A DNA stretch of 64,000 nucleotides from Trichuris trichiura (lineage: Eukaryota > Nematoda > Enoplea > Trichinellida > Trichuridae). Both the position numbers and the translations under genes were made by a program. The stretch spans positions 558,001 to 622,000 of the forward strand of contig JBAJFE010000038.1 of assembly GCA_037903355.1 (NCBI GenBank), in the 5' to 3' direction. The notes under the pieces are model-generated. The model saw nothing but the letters and a program-made list of their open reading frames with translations, was not told the DNA's origin and did no database searches. Every line of letters begins with the position of its first letter. Position 1 is the first letter of the stretch. This document shows positions 32,100-46,300 of this stretch, piece by piece.

Positions 32100-33804
32100 C
32101 AATGTTGCAAATTGACTGCTAGTATTTTAAATCGTCAGAAAAAAGATGAACTTCTGTAGCTATACAACATTTAATCCTCACGTAATGAACATCCTTGTCC
32201 GGGAACCGTTGATCGGATGGATTAATTTTTTCTACTTTCGCCGAGACAAGTTGCATTGATGCTAGCAGTTAGTTTTCGCAGCTAACTGGAGTACGCCAAT
32301 CGAAACTTTGTTTCAGAATTCTTGATGACTCTAGTTGTTGTTTGCCCACTCGAAACGCCACTAGACGAACCAATTATTCAGCTCGAAACGGCGCTATGCT
32401 AACTCTACCAACCAAAATTGTTCCTTGAGTAAGGCTCGTCAAGAGACATTCATATGCTCACCGCTCTCCTGAAGGAAGGTTGAAAATTAGACTCCTTTTA
32501 TGCCTGACGTTCATTCCAGTCTGATGCCAATGGTAAATTTTCTTGCCCCTTTTGTTCAACGAATACGCGCTAGAAAATAAGTTCTAATCCAGTTCTAATC
32601 CAGCATATTGCCTAAGTGAATTTTTTGATTTCAAAATTATTTTTCCGCTACTTCGCTTAGGGTGGTAAACACGAAAACACTCATTCCTCAGGCAGCAAAA
32701 ACAGTCGGGGTCACTTCTCTGGTGCTCTACCCATTAGCCTACATTCTCTCTCCGGCGAATTTATTTTCGCAGTCTGAACCTGAATCGTCGTCATCTGATT
32801 ATTACCACTGTTTTGAAAATGGTTCTGCCAGGCTTGGATTTCTGGTAGTAATATTATTTGTTTGATTGCAGAATTCACCATATAAAGCAATTCGACTACT
32901 AATTTTAGTCAGTGATTGACCTTGCTGGCAAAGTTTTAATAAGGCATGATGCCTGCTTGCTCGTCTGGCGTACGAATAAGTAATCGTTCTTTGGCTTAAC
33001 AAGAATTTTTGTAATGCAATACTTGAATTCAATTCCTTCCTTCCTGAAAATCTTTCAAAGGTAGATAATTGAAGGTCGAGTTGCAATGGAAGGCGCCGTC
33101 GACTTCACTTACAGTTAGGGAGTTTTTCCTTTCTTCAAATTTCAAAAATACTTGAGAAACGCAGCTTCTCACATCAAGTCAAGTAGGCTCCCTATAGTTT
33201 CCTACAGGTTTATCTTGTTAATGTTTAAATATTTTATTAGTATTTAAGATTAACGTACTCGATGCTTTCAGAGTATCGTTGCCCCACAATCAGTGAAAAA
33301 AATATAGAAATAACTAATTATTAGCACCATGCGTGCCCCGCCCTCCTACTCTTGGTGCTGACAGTTTCGCAATCAATTGTTGACATTTTTTCGTTCGCTG
33401 ATGATGAAGCAAGGGTGCCCCGAAAGCATTATGTACGTTTACAGTGTTTTATAATAAAACATTTAACCTTTAACAGCCTAAGATCATAGGAAATTACGAG
33501 GAACGAAATCTTTCTGATTTATTTAAGCTATCAACACGGTGCGTTTAGAGACCTATGCGGACATCTATACTTTAATCACAATTCGAGATAGATCTGAAAG
33601 CCACACGTTGTTTGTATTAAAAAAATCAGTAAGACATGGAAAAGGAGAAAACGCAGTAAACGTAAATCAACGTAGGTAATAGTAAAATATAAATACTACA
33701 GAAATACTTTTTTCAGCGAAATGCGGATAGAAATTCATTTTCCGTCTCCATGCTGATAAATAACTTTTCTTTTGAGTATAGTTTCTTCGTACGGGACCGT
33801 ATAG

Positions 33805-34064
33805 TTTCATTGGGCTGCTTCTTTTTTATACGGATTTTGAGTCCCGTTAAAAAACTTTTATTACTAAATTCTCCGTAGCTTTCCGTTACACTTGCCTTTA
33901 AACAGCTATTACACTTTGTACGTCACTCGTGCACTTTATTCTTACGTCAATTTAAGACCGCTGATGACGGGTCGCGTTTGGACCCGAAAGCTACGGAGAA
34001 TTTAGTAATAAAAGTTTTTCAACGGGACTCAAAATCTGTATAAAAAAGAAGCAGCCCAATGAAA
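33805..34064. repeat. Foldback element 4
   Basis: Arms of about 90 bp (33805-33897 and 33975-34064) pair nearly perfectly, beginning TTTCATTGGGCTGCTTC. The right side holds CTGATGA (33961-33967), GGGTC...GACCC, GAAAGCTA. The left arm holds only the GAAAGCT end of the core. The same GTTTCTTCGTACGGGA flank as element 2 lies at 33781. Confidence 0.85.
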
Positions 34065-35526
34065 TCTTCTGAGTATAGTGACAATCTACTTCGCAACTGT
34101 TTCTTGTTCATAAACCAGTAATGTATTTTACTATCGCTTAATCATTTTACATTTGAACTAATACAATGCCCTACTTTTTAAATGGCCTCAACAAGTACGT
34201 GACTGCGTAAACGTTACCATTATGGCTGCTATGCAAGCTTGGGACTGACTGATTGGTTACGGATTTTAATATTCATGTAGTGATACTTTATGCTTAACAA
34301 GTGGCCAATAAAAATTGCAAGAACCGTCACACTCCTACACCTTCAAGCTGTTTAGCAAAATGCAGTTCAATAGGCTAATGTGAATTGGCGGCCACACTTG
34401 TTTATACGCGTCAGTATAATCAAAAATGATGTCACCCCTACGCCACGCCCACGGATAGAACAAAGTGATGGAAAGACAAAATTACTTTGCCCCATGGTCA
34501 TTAATTTCCTATTTTACACTGCGAAAGTAGCTGAAGCAATGAAGTCTCATCATTGAGGGTCTTAATGGAGCGCGCATCCATTCTTTCTTTAAGGATACGT
34601 TCAGTATACTGCTTACATGGTGAGTTGAGCGCACTGCAGACAGAAATAATTGTTTATCCATGTGCCCTGTTTTTAGGCAAGCATATAAGAACATTCCTTT
34701 TTTGAAAGAGCTGGTAGCGTTGATATTAAATATCCCTAATCAAAAATCAAACATTCTGTCAGAAGAGTGGATGCGCTGCAGCAGTCAAGACGAGAGCGTA
34801 CATGCGTGTTTATTCGTAAGTATTTTACTGAACTAACCTTTATTGACCTTAGCAGCAGAAATAGCATACAGTAAGACAAAATCAATGCATTACTTTGATG
34901 TTAATTAATAAAATCAGTACGGATCGGCTGTTTTCAAGAATTGACACTAGTGCTGCTTGAAAGACGCTCTGAGAATCGACTGTCTTATGTTCCAGAGTTA
35001 TCGGTCCCCGCGTGATTAAGAATTGAATAGAATGTCATTCTTGAGTTGCAGAGCACTTTCACCCATTTGGGGAAGGCAGTGATCTGATACCGTTTCTCTG
35101 AGTTCACTATTATGCTTGTAATTTTCATTCATGAGAAAACTTTTCGTAGAAATGTCAACTCGGTCACGCGTCTTAGCGAATGTCACTTTCTCGTGCTTCT
35201 GCTGGTGAAAGCAATTTAGAGGTAACGTAACTGCCGAAAGCTTTCGCAATATGCTAACGAAAGAATGAAAACAGAAATAGGTTAGCGTAAATGATAAAGA
35301 ACGAACATTGGAATTCCACCGCTTAATGGGTTACGGACAATTTGAATTAAGTACGATCGTTCAACAATTTTAAATTAGCGAATTTTACAGGAAAAGTAAT
35401 TTAGACGAACAGCTGCTTGTTACAGTTATCCACATGTTCATATGTATGCCATGAATCTTGCTTTTCAATCAGCAACGGTTTTTCTCAGCAAAATTTGCGT
35501 AATACACATTTCATTTACGGTAGATC

Positions 35527-35685
35527 CCATTATGGATGCTAAAACTACTTGCATAGGAGTTTTTGGGTTGTTTTGGCCTCGAGTTGTCTTCAGCGGTCAA
35601 ATTAGGCCTAACCTGACCGCTGACGACACGTGAATCCCAATATCCAAAAGCTCCAATGCTAATAACTTTCGTTTCCATAATGAGA
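35527..35685. repeat. Foldback element 5
   Basis: The imperfect inverted repeat has arms of about 75 bp. As a result both strands encode similar peptides (SGQIRPNLTADD and SGQVRPNLTAED). The cores are CTGACGA at 35620-35626 on the plus strand and CTGAAGA on the minus strand, each followed by a degraded hairpin and AAAAGCTC or AAAAACTC. Confidence 0.75.
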
Positions 35686-38600
35686 CAGAACAAATCTATT
35701 ATGTAAGAAACTCTACCACTCCGCTCATAATTTGCACTGTTCGTAATAAGGTTCGGTTTAGTCTTTCACCTTCTTTTCAGAGTCCTTCTTAATTATTAAA
35801 AAAAGAATGAGAATGAAAACAGAACTTTGTAAGTTTTCGTAATTAAAGGTGTAACTTCTCATAACGGGTCTTTTATGTTGTTCTTTATTGGCAAACGGAT
35901 TGTTTCCGTTGAGCGGCAGAAACGATAAAGCAAATACAAAAAATTAGAGCTTACAGAACTCGACTGTTTCCGTCTTCAGTGGTAGGGCAAAGGCAGATGT
36001 GCTTGCTTGTTGATCATGATTGACTTGCTGACTCTAGAAAAGATTAAGCACCCACAGCACTACGTAAACGCATGATTCTTTGTCATGGCTCTGATGCGAT
36101 GATGACTGATTACATGTTATACAAACGCTATGACTGCTTAGTGCTCACGTACAAATTGTTCAAGCACGATTTTAAAAGTAAAAACAAAAGGAATTTGATG
36201 GCTTTCATGAAATGAAGACAGTCTCATCTTAAACATTTTCTCTTATTCATGATGATCACGTATAGTGGTACACTGAATTTTCACCGGGCACAGACGTTGA
36301 GAAATGTGAGAAGAATATTGCGTTCATTCATGATAGGAGTGTAAGCACATGCTAAGTCATCATGAATATCACATATCAGTAGTACTTCTTATGAGCGGAT
36401 ATCATTTGGAATTCCTATCTAATATGCAATATCATTTGATTAAATGCTGCCAACCTGTTGGGTTAAGTTACACGTCGATTAAATGTTCCTATGTCAGCTT
36501 CAATAGATACATTCAGAACTTCAAGATTTTTGGCATGTTTGATCCCTTGACAGTGCAAACGACTTATTAAGCGCAGTGCATTTAATTGGCTTCCATGACA
36601 ACTGAAAAGCATTGGTATCAAAAAATAAAGAAAAGTCCTGTTTCCAAGCTGCTTTTTTCTGAAGTAGACTGATCTGGAAATTAGCCTGCGCAGTTAATCG
36701 CGTCAGCTTAATTCTCAGTTTTTATGTAGTTCCTGCTAAGAGTTATATTCGATTACTGGTCTATCAACTATACTTGTCGACGAGATAAAAGTTTGTCATT
36801 TGACTGATTGCGTCCTGAAGATGAAGACATTTCTGCTGGCAACGTGCAGTCATCGAAGAGGATCAAATCGTAACATTTTGCTTTTATTTTCCACGACACC
36901 ATGGAATTGCTTTGCTTAAAAATCGGTCTGCTTTACTTTTCTGCTTACCATCTTTGTTACTTTCATTTGCTCCACCCATTCTATCGTTTTTGAGACTTCA
37001 AAGCTTCAGAGCAGTCACTAACGATTAGCTAATCACTAAATGCCTTGAGAATGATCCATTGGGCATCCGCTTCGCAAATAGTTCATTCCAGCCGTGAAGG
37101 ATAGAAATCAAGTTAATTTTCCCAATTTGCCACGAGAGGCATTTTCAATAATCAGTTTTGCGCAAATTATTTAAGAAAAGAAGCAAATTAAGACTTCAGT
37201 GTTTCTTACTATAATAAATAGTTTTTTGGCAGTGAAATCCTTAGGATTCGCGCATTCAATTCAGTGTTGTTTTCGAATTTCCTTAGCGATGTCATGCAAA
37301 TATGCTAAGCAACATGGAAGACACTTGCGTTCTGATTCATTTGATGAATGAGAAATAAGCGTACACGCTTTTTGAAGCAAATAAGTACTTCCTTTCGGTA
37401 AAGTTAAATGCATGATGAAGCTTACAAGACGTAACTGACTAAAGCATTCTTTCCGTGCTTTTATCTTGCCTGTGAGTTTAAGATAACGTCAGAGCTCATC
37501 AACGAAGTCACAGTTAAATTGCTAAATGTTTCAGCTTCAGATTGTTGTAATATAGTATGAGGTACCGTAAACGGTTTTGCTCGAATTCGAGTGAACTCGC
37601 CTGCCTTCTCACCCATACCTGCATATGTAGGAAAATGTAGCATTTATTAGTAGCTCCTGCTCGCTTGAGAATATGCAGAAGTACTTATTTCTTTTCCAGT
37701 TGCAACGCGGTTACTAGACGACAGAAAGAATATGCACTGCACTAAACGAAATTTTTTTACATCAAAATTTATGTGTTAGTATTTCCGTCCGAACTTTGAC
37801 TTCAATCTAATACGCTATATGTAATGGGAAATGTTTTTCAATATTGAACCAATTCTGTTTAACTGTTAAGTGTATGTCAAACTCTCGTACGCATAAGCGA
37901 TGGCAACGCAAACGGTTGAGGGTTGTAAGCAGGAATGGCAAAATCAATATTTTGAATCACGATGTCAGCTACTTGGCGGAGAGTGGTCTTATTCCCACAT
38001 ATAGTGATATCAATGGCGGTCACTTCAATGTCACGTTTCTTTAAAAATAAGCGTCTAAAGTGCCTAAAATGACAAGAATGGCATTGTACACTTTTCAGCA
38101 GGTGAACAGACGGTGAAATGTTGTGGGTGTCGCACTGAATTGTATAAGGGAAAGGCGGCGGAAGATTGACGTCCATCCTCTGCAAGAGAAAATATATGCC
38201 CCTCTGGAGTGCTAAATCCTATGATAGTTGCTGTTCTGTCAATGTTCCCGCAAGACAAATAGTTTCACAGGCTAAGGATATTTGTTCGTCGAATTGGAGA
38301 AAATGTATGAGTGCTGCTCATTTCAAAAGAACTACAAAATTGACGAGTGCTCTTAGTGCTATGCTGGTGCTCAAGATTGTGCAAGAAGCGTATGTGCAAA
38401 AATTTTAAGTGGTCTCATCTGGAGGGGATAATGATGTGGCTGGAGATGCTGCACAGCTCTTTATAGAGCTATTAATAAGTAGTAAATGATATTTGGTCAC
38501 AGTTCATTTTAATAGCTCGTATTTTCCAATTAGCCCTTACTGTTACTCATAACGACACTTTGTGCAACAGGTGCAGAGGATGTTAGACGGGTCTAAGCTA

Positions 38601-40327
38601 ACTATTGCACCCTTCGGAAATCGTCACATTTGATTTCCTATTGCATCAGGGTTGATTCGATTTTTGACGCGTAAAGGTTCATTCGATTAGTCTGATAGGC
38701 AAGACTCGATCGAACAGCTTGCTCCTACAAGGATGTGACAGCGTTGCAGCTACGTCCGGCCAAATGACCGATCACTAGCGTCAGCCCGCGACGCCCGTCA
38801 GGAAGGAAACGCTTATTTTTCCCATTTACTTCGCAGCAATTGTCCAGAGAGTTGCTGACCGCTCTGAGTTCCTTTTGCTGTTTTGCAATTGCCACCAATT
38901 GGAGAACGGCTAGGACTTCTTGTTCTACTATAGTTGTGTCTAAGATTTCTGGTCCACCTTAATTGCAGAGGATGCTTGATACTGAGTTGAACTGCATGCT
39001 CAACTTATTTTTTGTAATTCCTTTTAATGCCAACTGCCCGTTGCAAAGGTATTAACAGGAACTAAAGCGTTTAGCAGTTTTGTGCTGATGTAAGAAATTA
39101 GTTCAGTTGTTAACCATGTAATATAAATGCCAAACAATAGACTTGCGGCCTAGGGTAATAAGCATCGCAGAGTTTCAACTTAGTTATGAAATAGGCCTTT
39201 TTTATTCATTGAATAGAAAGTTAGGTTGCCATATCTGTAAAACGTTTAACGTACATTCCTTTTCCTGAATCGAAGGAACTGATCCATCATTCAAGTCCTC
39301 TCACGCCTACCCAAACCAACTTCAACATTTACTGTTTTTGACGTTGCGACAGGCACGGTTTTGTAGAGAAAAAACTTGACTTTATATCCCTCTGCTCATA
39401 TTAGCATATGTCTCATTTGAACATATATCTGCTCATATTAGCATGGTAGTCCAGACTGGATGGACAGTCTGTTGCCTATATCCTATCAAGAAGATAAATT
39501 GTCTCAGCCAAAACTGGGTTAGCCTTTTTACTAATTTGGTATAGTTTCTTTACTAATTACTCGTTTCCCGAACTGAAACCTATTTTCCAAAAACGGTCTG
39601 AAATTAGAAAGCAGTGTTGCAGGTGGGAGCAGATACTTACATGGAAACTGTTACTGCCGTTCCGGGTAGGGGAAACGACGGCGTGAAGTTGACAAAATTA
39701 TTAAATTAAATATGCGCTTATTAATAGACAGTGCTGCCAGATATCACTGCGATGCATCGCGGAGAAAGACTCTTATGATCTTGACAGCGGGAAACAGAAA
39801 CCCTTGCGAAAGGTGTACGATCGATCGGGAAGCAGCAACTTTTGACTTCTACCTGCCTAGCCAGTCAGCTTTCTCTTCTCTCACTCTCTAACACACACTC
39901 TCTGTGTCTCTTGTTGTCTCTTACTGATGGCGGTGGGTGGAAATAAGCATTGAGCGGAAGGTAAAAATAGTCCAGCGGCTCTCTAGAGCAGCCGAAGGGT
40001 GTTGGCTGGCTAGCAAGGGGTTGCAAACGCTGAACGCTTTAATTTCTCTATTTTGCCGGTACGGTTTAAAGGACTGAAGTTACCTAGATGCTTTTGACTC
40101 CCCGCGGACTTATACGATGAACAGTATGCTAAGGTTTAAGCGTGTTTGCGTATAATTGCAGCATATATGATGGGACCAATAGCAAAAGAGCTGCATGGCT
40201 GCCCTGTACAGTGAAGATATGGAACGACTGTCTGAACCGCTATGTAAAGCCTGCTACCTTTCAATGATCACTATCTTATATTATCCCTTCGGTCGACAGC
40301 AGGGTGCGCCGCAGTTTGCTATCGACA

Positions 40328-43300
40328 ATGGCGACTACCTGCGAAAAAGGGAACTGTGTCCTTAGCACATCTGGTGGAGTAACTGGCAAACGACGGGCCA
40401 ACGAATTTTGTCCTTCAACTTTCCGGCACTGCTCAGCTATTTTCAACGATTCGATCGTGGTAAATGGGGGCGCAGGCTTGCTAAGCAAGAAACGCCTCGC
40501 AGTTCTTCGCAGATTTAGCCGTCCTAGAAGGTCGGCTGTCGAGGAGACACCTATCGACCAGCGCCTGACCCAAGAAACACTGCGTCAAAAGCAGGTTGAC
40601 CTGGAGTCGCTTCGTCATCGACTGCCAGACTTTGTGTTAGTTTACGACAAGACGCAGAGTGGCGATTTGAAACGTTGCAGGAACTATTTTGAAGATAACC
40701 TCATCCGTGAGGGTCTCCTCCTAGACTTTGATACTGACGAGTCAACCAAGTTGTGTTATATAAAAGTGTATGCCCCTTTCGCTCTGCTTTGCCGTAGGGC
40801 GCAGAGGTTGCAAATGAAGGTTCCTACACATATGCAGCTGCCACTGGACACGGCGAACAAATCTAGTAGCAGCAGCTACCGCATGCCGTGGTCGCTGTTC
40901 AGGCTGACCGACCTGGAGCAAAAATTAATTGGTGATCATCCTGTTCAAGTGACTGCACCGTTTGTCCACAGTCGGTTGGACTTATATCATTGGGTGGATG
41001 AAGACTGCTTTTTCACGATTAATCAACGAATTCGCATAGTACACGATTTGTTGATAAGAGCTCGCTGCGACCCGGACAACAAGAAGAATCACGGGATGCA
41101 CTGGTTGCTGAGAACCGGTGCTTACAAGGCAGTTTATCCACCCCATGACGGCAGCCATGACTATAAGCACCTTGACCCATCGGACCGTAGACAGTGGTCT
41201 GTACGCCAAGTACTTCGGTACACTTGGGCAAACTTTGCCAGCTGCCTGAAACCACAACCACTGAACTTAGTGCAGTCTTACTTTGGGGAAAAGATTGCTT
41301 TCTACTTCGCCTGGTTAGGATACTACACCTGCATGCTTACTGTTCCTGGCATAGTCGGGCTGCTGTGCTTCATCTATACAATGTCTCAGCTTAGCAGCAG
41401 CGATCACCTAGAACAGATTTGCTCGCACAACAAGTCGTCCTATTCAACGATAACTATGTGTCCAGTGTGTGTACCGGAGAATTGCGCACCATGGACTCTG
41501 GAACAAAGTTGTGAAAGCGCTAAGTGGAACTATACTTTCGACAGTAAAGCTAATCTAGTTATGACAGTTATTACACTTATTTGGGCTAGTCTGTTTCTGG
41601 AAACTTGGAAACGTCGAGAGGCGACACTGGCCTACAAGTGGAACGCTTATGACGTAGAGCAAGTCAGTGAGGCTGTCCGTCCAGAGTACGAAGAAGAATC
41701 GCATCGGGTGTCTGGATGTCGAGAATCTGATACTGAGCACCAGCAGGAATACAGGGTTCCTCTATGCAAACGAGTGAGGTGGCGCATAGGTTCAGCCGGT
41801 GGAGTTTTGCTGCTTGTCCTTATGGTAATGACAGCCATGATCGCCCTTATAGCGATTCGCATCGAGATATATGGCCTACTGAAAAGCTTTGGTGGCTTTT
41901 GGCTTATCTATCAATTCGAAGTGACCAGCATGGTTATTCACTTATGTACATTTGTAGTTGTTATGACGCTGGGAGTTCTTTATGAACGAAGTGCGCATCG
42001 GCTGACAGAATTCGAATGCCCACGCACTCAGACGGCTTATCTAAACAGCTACGTATGGAAGGTGTTTATTTTTGAGCTGCTGAACAATTTTGGACCTATA
42101 TTTTACGCTGCACTGATTCGTGGGCAAAACTTTTCTCTGCCTAATGACCAAACTCACCTAAAAGAATTCTGCGATCCCGGAGGTTGTCTTAACGAACCGG
42201 TTCAGGCTATAGCTATCTTGCTGTTAGCTCGCCTTCTGATCAGCAATGCTGCTGAACTAGGCTATCCACTTTTGAAGAAAGTCCTGAAAGGTAAGTGAAT
42301 TGCACTTTACAGCACTGACGTATTGTTCATTTTGAAAAAAATTTGCAAATTTCAATTTACAAAATTTGAACTCTCGCACAATGCTTTGGGAGTACGACGT
42401 ACGGTTCCTACTATCATTTCTACTAAAAGTTCATGATGCGAAAAGGAAACGGGAACGATGCAGTCTGCGAAAGCAGTAAAGTTAGAAATCGAGCAGTCTG
42501 CTTTATTTGAGGCTTTGAACTACTTGGCTATCAATGCTGGATGTAACATTTCTTTGGTCTGATGTGCATTATCAATCCACATAGTTTTACTGCTGAAATC
42601 CATTGAAAACATCTAAGGCCAACGGAACGATCATTTTGCATCCTATACTGCAGTCTTGCAGATTGCTGAGTTTTAATTGTGCTTGATCAATGTGCTAAAG
42701 AAAATGCCTCTAAGCTTAAAGTGAGCACTACTATTAGGAGCTTACCTCACGAATTAGCTGATCGAAGTTGTGTACTTAAGGTTTCCCGTTTTCAGCATGT
42801 GAGAGCAGTAGCTGTTTGATGAAGTTGATCTGTGAACGGCGACTGAATGGCTTGGGGGAAGGGGGTGGAATGCACCTTCATTCCTTCAAGCTGTTCGGCG
42901 ACTGCTCCTTTACTACTCTGAGGTCACCAAGTTTTGTAGGTGGAAACTTTCTTCAAATCCTTAAAAGTAACGTCTTCCTTTCTGCGCAGCTGGCTTCGAA
43001 GTTACAATAGACAGAGGGATAAACAGATAAACCAGGAAGGTTCCTTTTGACCCCGTAATTAATCAGTTTTGAGAGATTGCGAGAACATGCGTCATCTGCT
43101 GGTTTCCACATCTGTTAACGGTGGCAAGTGCATGGTAAAGAAGCATTGCTAGTGCATACGGAACACGTGCGCACTATAGAGTTGGCTTCAGAAGTAGTCT
43201 GAGCGAACAGCATTAACAAAGCGAAATGCAGTTTTTTGGATATGCTTAAAGCATGTACTCTGAAGGATAGAAATTTTGAAAGCAGCACTACCAGGTGGAA

Positions 43301-46300
43301 ATTTCTGCCGATTGCAAGGAATCTCTGCAAAATATCCTCCACTTTGTTTTCGAAATCTTGCAGTTGTAGATTACCATAGACTATTTCTTTGATTTAGGTT
43401 GCTCGTCATCAGTTAAGTTGTTTACAGTAAATACGCGCACATTCGTTTTGGACTTTCTGTAAAAATTAATTGCTTCAAATTTAACAAAATTTAATTAGAG
43501 TACTTGTTTAACTCTTGAAGACTGGGTGCTTCCCAACCGGTCGGTAGATTTTCATGATGGTAAATACTTTATTACAGCTTCGTCTAGCCCGTTGATAATG
43601 TCTAAAATGAAACTGAGGCAAATGCCCTACCAATTAATGGTTTAATTCTGCACGGTTTAGGTGAGGCTAGGTCAGTCCGTCTCTGATGAATTTATGGACA
43701 GGATCCAAATGTAATACTGATAAAAAATGGCAGTCTTTCCTGCTATTTAATATTATGCCGGAAGGAAATGCGGTAGAAAGCTGTTAAATATAGAGCCTTT
43801 TAATTACAGAAATAACCAATCCCTTCTTCAGCTTTCAAGCGGTATAAACGCGGAAGATTTCCATCTTTACCCTTTAGTTCTGAAAGCCGCGTTTTTATCC
43901 TTGCTAACATTAAAAGATTCAGCGTTTAGCGAGTTTCTATGTTATTTTTCTGTAGCACGAAACTTGACCACTCTAAAACAATTCCTGTTTTTAATTGTGA
44001 ACATTTTGTTACTAACTGAACTGAACAACCACAATATAGCTTATAGTTCCCATGTTGTTCTTCTTGGAACAAAACCTCACCAACGAATTCAAGTGGAATT
44101 TACATTGGCAGAGACTAGCAAGTCTCATTCTGAAATTGCGTCTTTTAGATAAGCGTTATCCTCGTTGAAACCAGCTGCCCTGGTGTTGCAAGTCCTCATA
44201 AATTCAATCTTATTAGCGAGGAATCATTTTTTCACATTGCTTGCTTCGATTCAGAAGCGGCAATAAACCCTTTACTATTTTATTAAATTCACCATTTTAT
44301 TAAAACTATTCCAGCATTTCGTAAAGCCCAATAAGGTTTGCGAAGTGTTGATGATTGTGATCAAGTTAGAAGACTTGAACAGAGTGGAATCTCGGAAAAG
44401 CTGAATTGTAAGATTTACGTTGCCCGGCTGAGTACTAGCTTTCTCCTAAGCTAGTGACTTCCATGATATCGTTTAAACAGAGCTAGCCAACCGTTGATTT
44501 ATTCTGCCACACAAAGAGATCACTACTTTGGGTCAGTTCACATCTGGACTAGAAGTCCGTAGCGCTGTTCTTATTGGAGCACATGTTGAAAGCCTATCAG
44601 TTAACGTTAATACAGCTATTACAAACAAGTATTGAAAATCGACGTTTTAGCGATAGTACTTATTTATGCTTTGGTTCAATAAAGTTTCTGACTGACTGCA
44701 AGTTGTTGAGCTCCTCAGCATCACTGCTATGTGTGATATCTCATTTGCTACGTTGTGGGACCGCCTTAACTAGCCTCAGTGCATTAAAAATTTATGCAAG
44801 GACAGATAGGAGTGAAAACGTAAAGATTTCATATGTATGGAAACGTTAATTAAATGGGAGGACGTAGCAGTCTAGAAATTAATGAAATCATTACTGGCCA
44901 CTCTTCCGCTAGATTGCCGAAAGGGTTTAAGAAATGGAAAGTTCACTGAAGAAGGAAGAAGTTGGTAAACAATGGCAATGTGCCCTCAGCTGCAACGCGA
45001 ATTTGTCTGAGGAGCACACTTAACTTCTAGTTTGCGCTTCGCGACACAACTATTAATATTCCCACTAGAGTGAGAAAGACAGTGTTGGGGAGAAGTGTAA
45101 AATTCATTGGACTCAAAGGCTTCAGTACTTATACACGTCTAGCGAAGGACTAAAAGTGATTAAGGCTTCCAATTCAATTGGAAACAGCTACTATAGTTCT
45201 TTGGTCTGCACTGAGGGGATTACTGCATAAAAGTAGTTGACGCGGCAGATTAAAATTGGTGGTCGGCTCTGAGAAAAATGAATTTCCGCTCCAGACAGAA
45301 CCGCTTACCACTGTTCTATGGTGGTATTTGAAGTCTGTCTGACTGGAAAACCTTTGATTCACCTGCATGACTTGTGACAGCGAAGACCATCCAGGCGGTT
45401 CTAAGTGGATCAAATGAACGAGTTTAAAGCACTGCACAGAGAAGGCCAAACTTCTCCTTAAGGAAGTAAAAGGAGTTTAATCTGCTCCTAAAGTAACTGG
45501 CAGTTTCAATTATGCCTACAGCTGAGTATGCGACATTTCGTTGCGTAGTAACGATAGAATGTTACTTTCTTTCTTGAACAAATTATACGCAACCAAACTT
45601 AGTTTCACTGGCGCAAATAATTTTTAATCAATTGCACTTAAAATGCAATTTGTGCTTTCCTATGCCATGGTATGTAAATGCGAAGGAAGTTTGGAGATAA
45701 AACTAATAATATACGCTTGGGAGTTTGTCACTTGCCTGCGTATATATTTGATCATACTGACACTCTCATCATCGATGCTGTCAACGAATTTTAATTCTTA
45801 TGCATTGACCTGATGCTATTTTCTGCCGTTTTTGGGGATGAACCACGAAAGACCGCTGCGCTTTAACGATCTAACGCTGTTTCTCACGTTCGAGCTTGCC
45901 ACCGCCCCCTGCGCTTAGCCGTTCTACCGTCTCTCGCGGTGAACGGACGAAAAAGATGCAAGGGTGAAAAGGAGCATTTTTTCAGCGACTTCTATGCCAG
46001 CTTAGCATTCGCCACTGCTTTCATGCCATTTTCGGCTTCATTAGCCGCATGTTCCTGACAGGGCTGTGCTAGTCTGCTTTACTACTTAACGACAGTCAAA
46101 GGCACCGTTACAGAGACTGGTAATGCACATGCGAGCGAACTAAGTCGCTCTCCATTGTTGTCACGCAAAGCCGTAGATCCCCTCAATTGACTATTGGTAA
46201 ACGGTTGCGATTTTTTGCTACGAGATCAGCAACGACGCTAAAACAATGTTCGACTAACGATGACGAAGGGAGGGAAATTAGCAGCCTTTTTACAACAGAC

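Larger units (their letters stand above)
32100..40327. other. Long intergenic region without a confident gene
   Basis: The stretch holds foldback elements 4 and 5 and decayed foldback cores near 33396 and 35966. Two overlapping minus frames at 37877-38258 look partly coding but match nothing I know. A short direct repeat of CTGCTCATATTAGCAT lies at 39390-39440. A pyrimidine-rich block at 39870-39920 precedes the anoctamin gene. Confidence 0.5.

Noticed and set aside
35442..35693. Similar short proteins on opposite strands
   Set aside because: Explained by foldback element 5 being an inverted repeat, not by paired genes.
37877..38258. Overlapping minus frames with His/Cys residues
   Set aside because: Spacing does not fit a known zinc-finger pattern, and no start or splice structure joins them.
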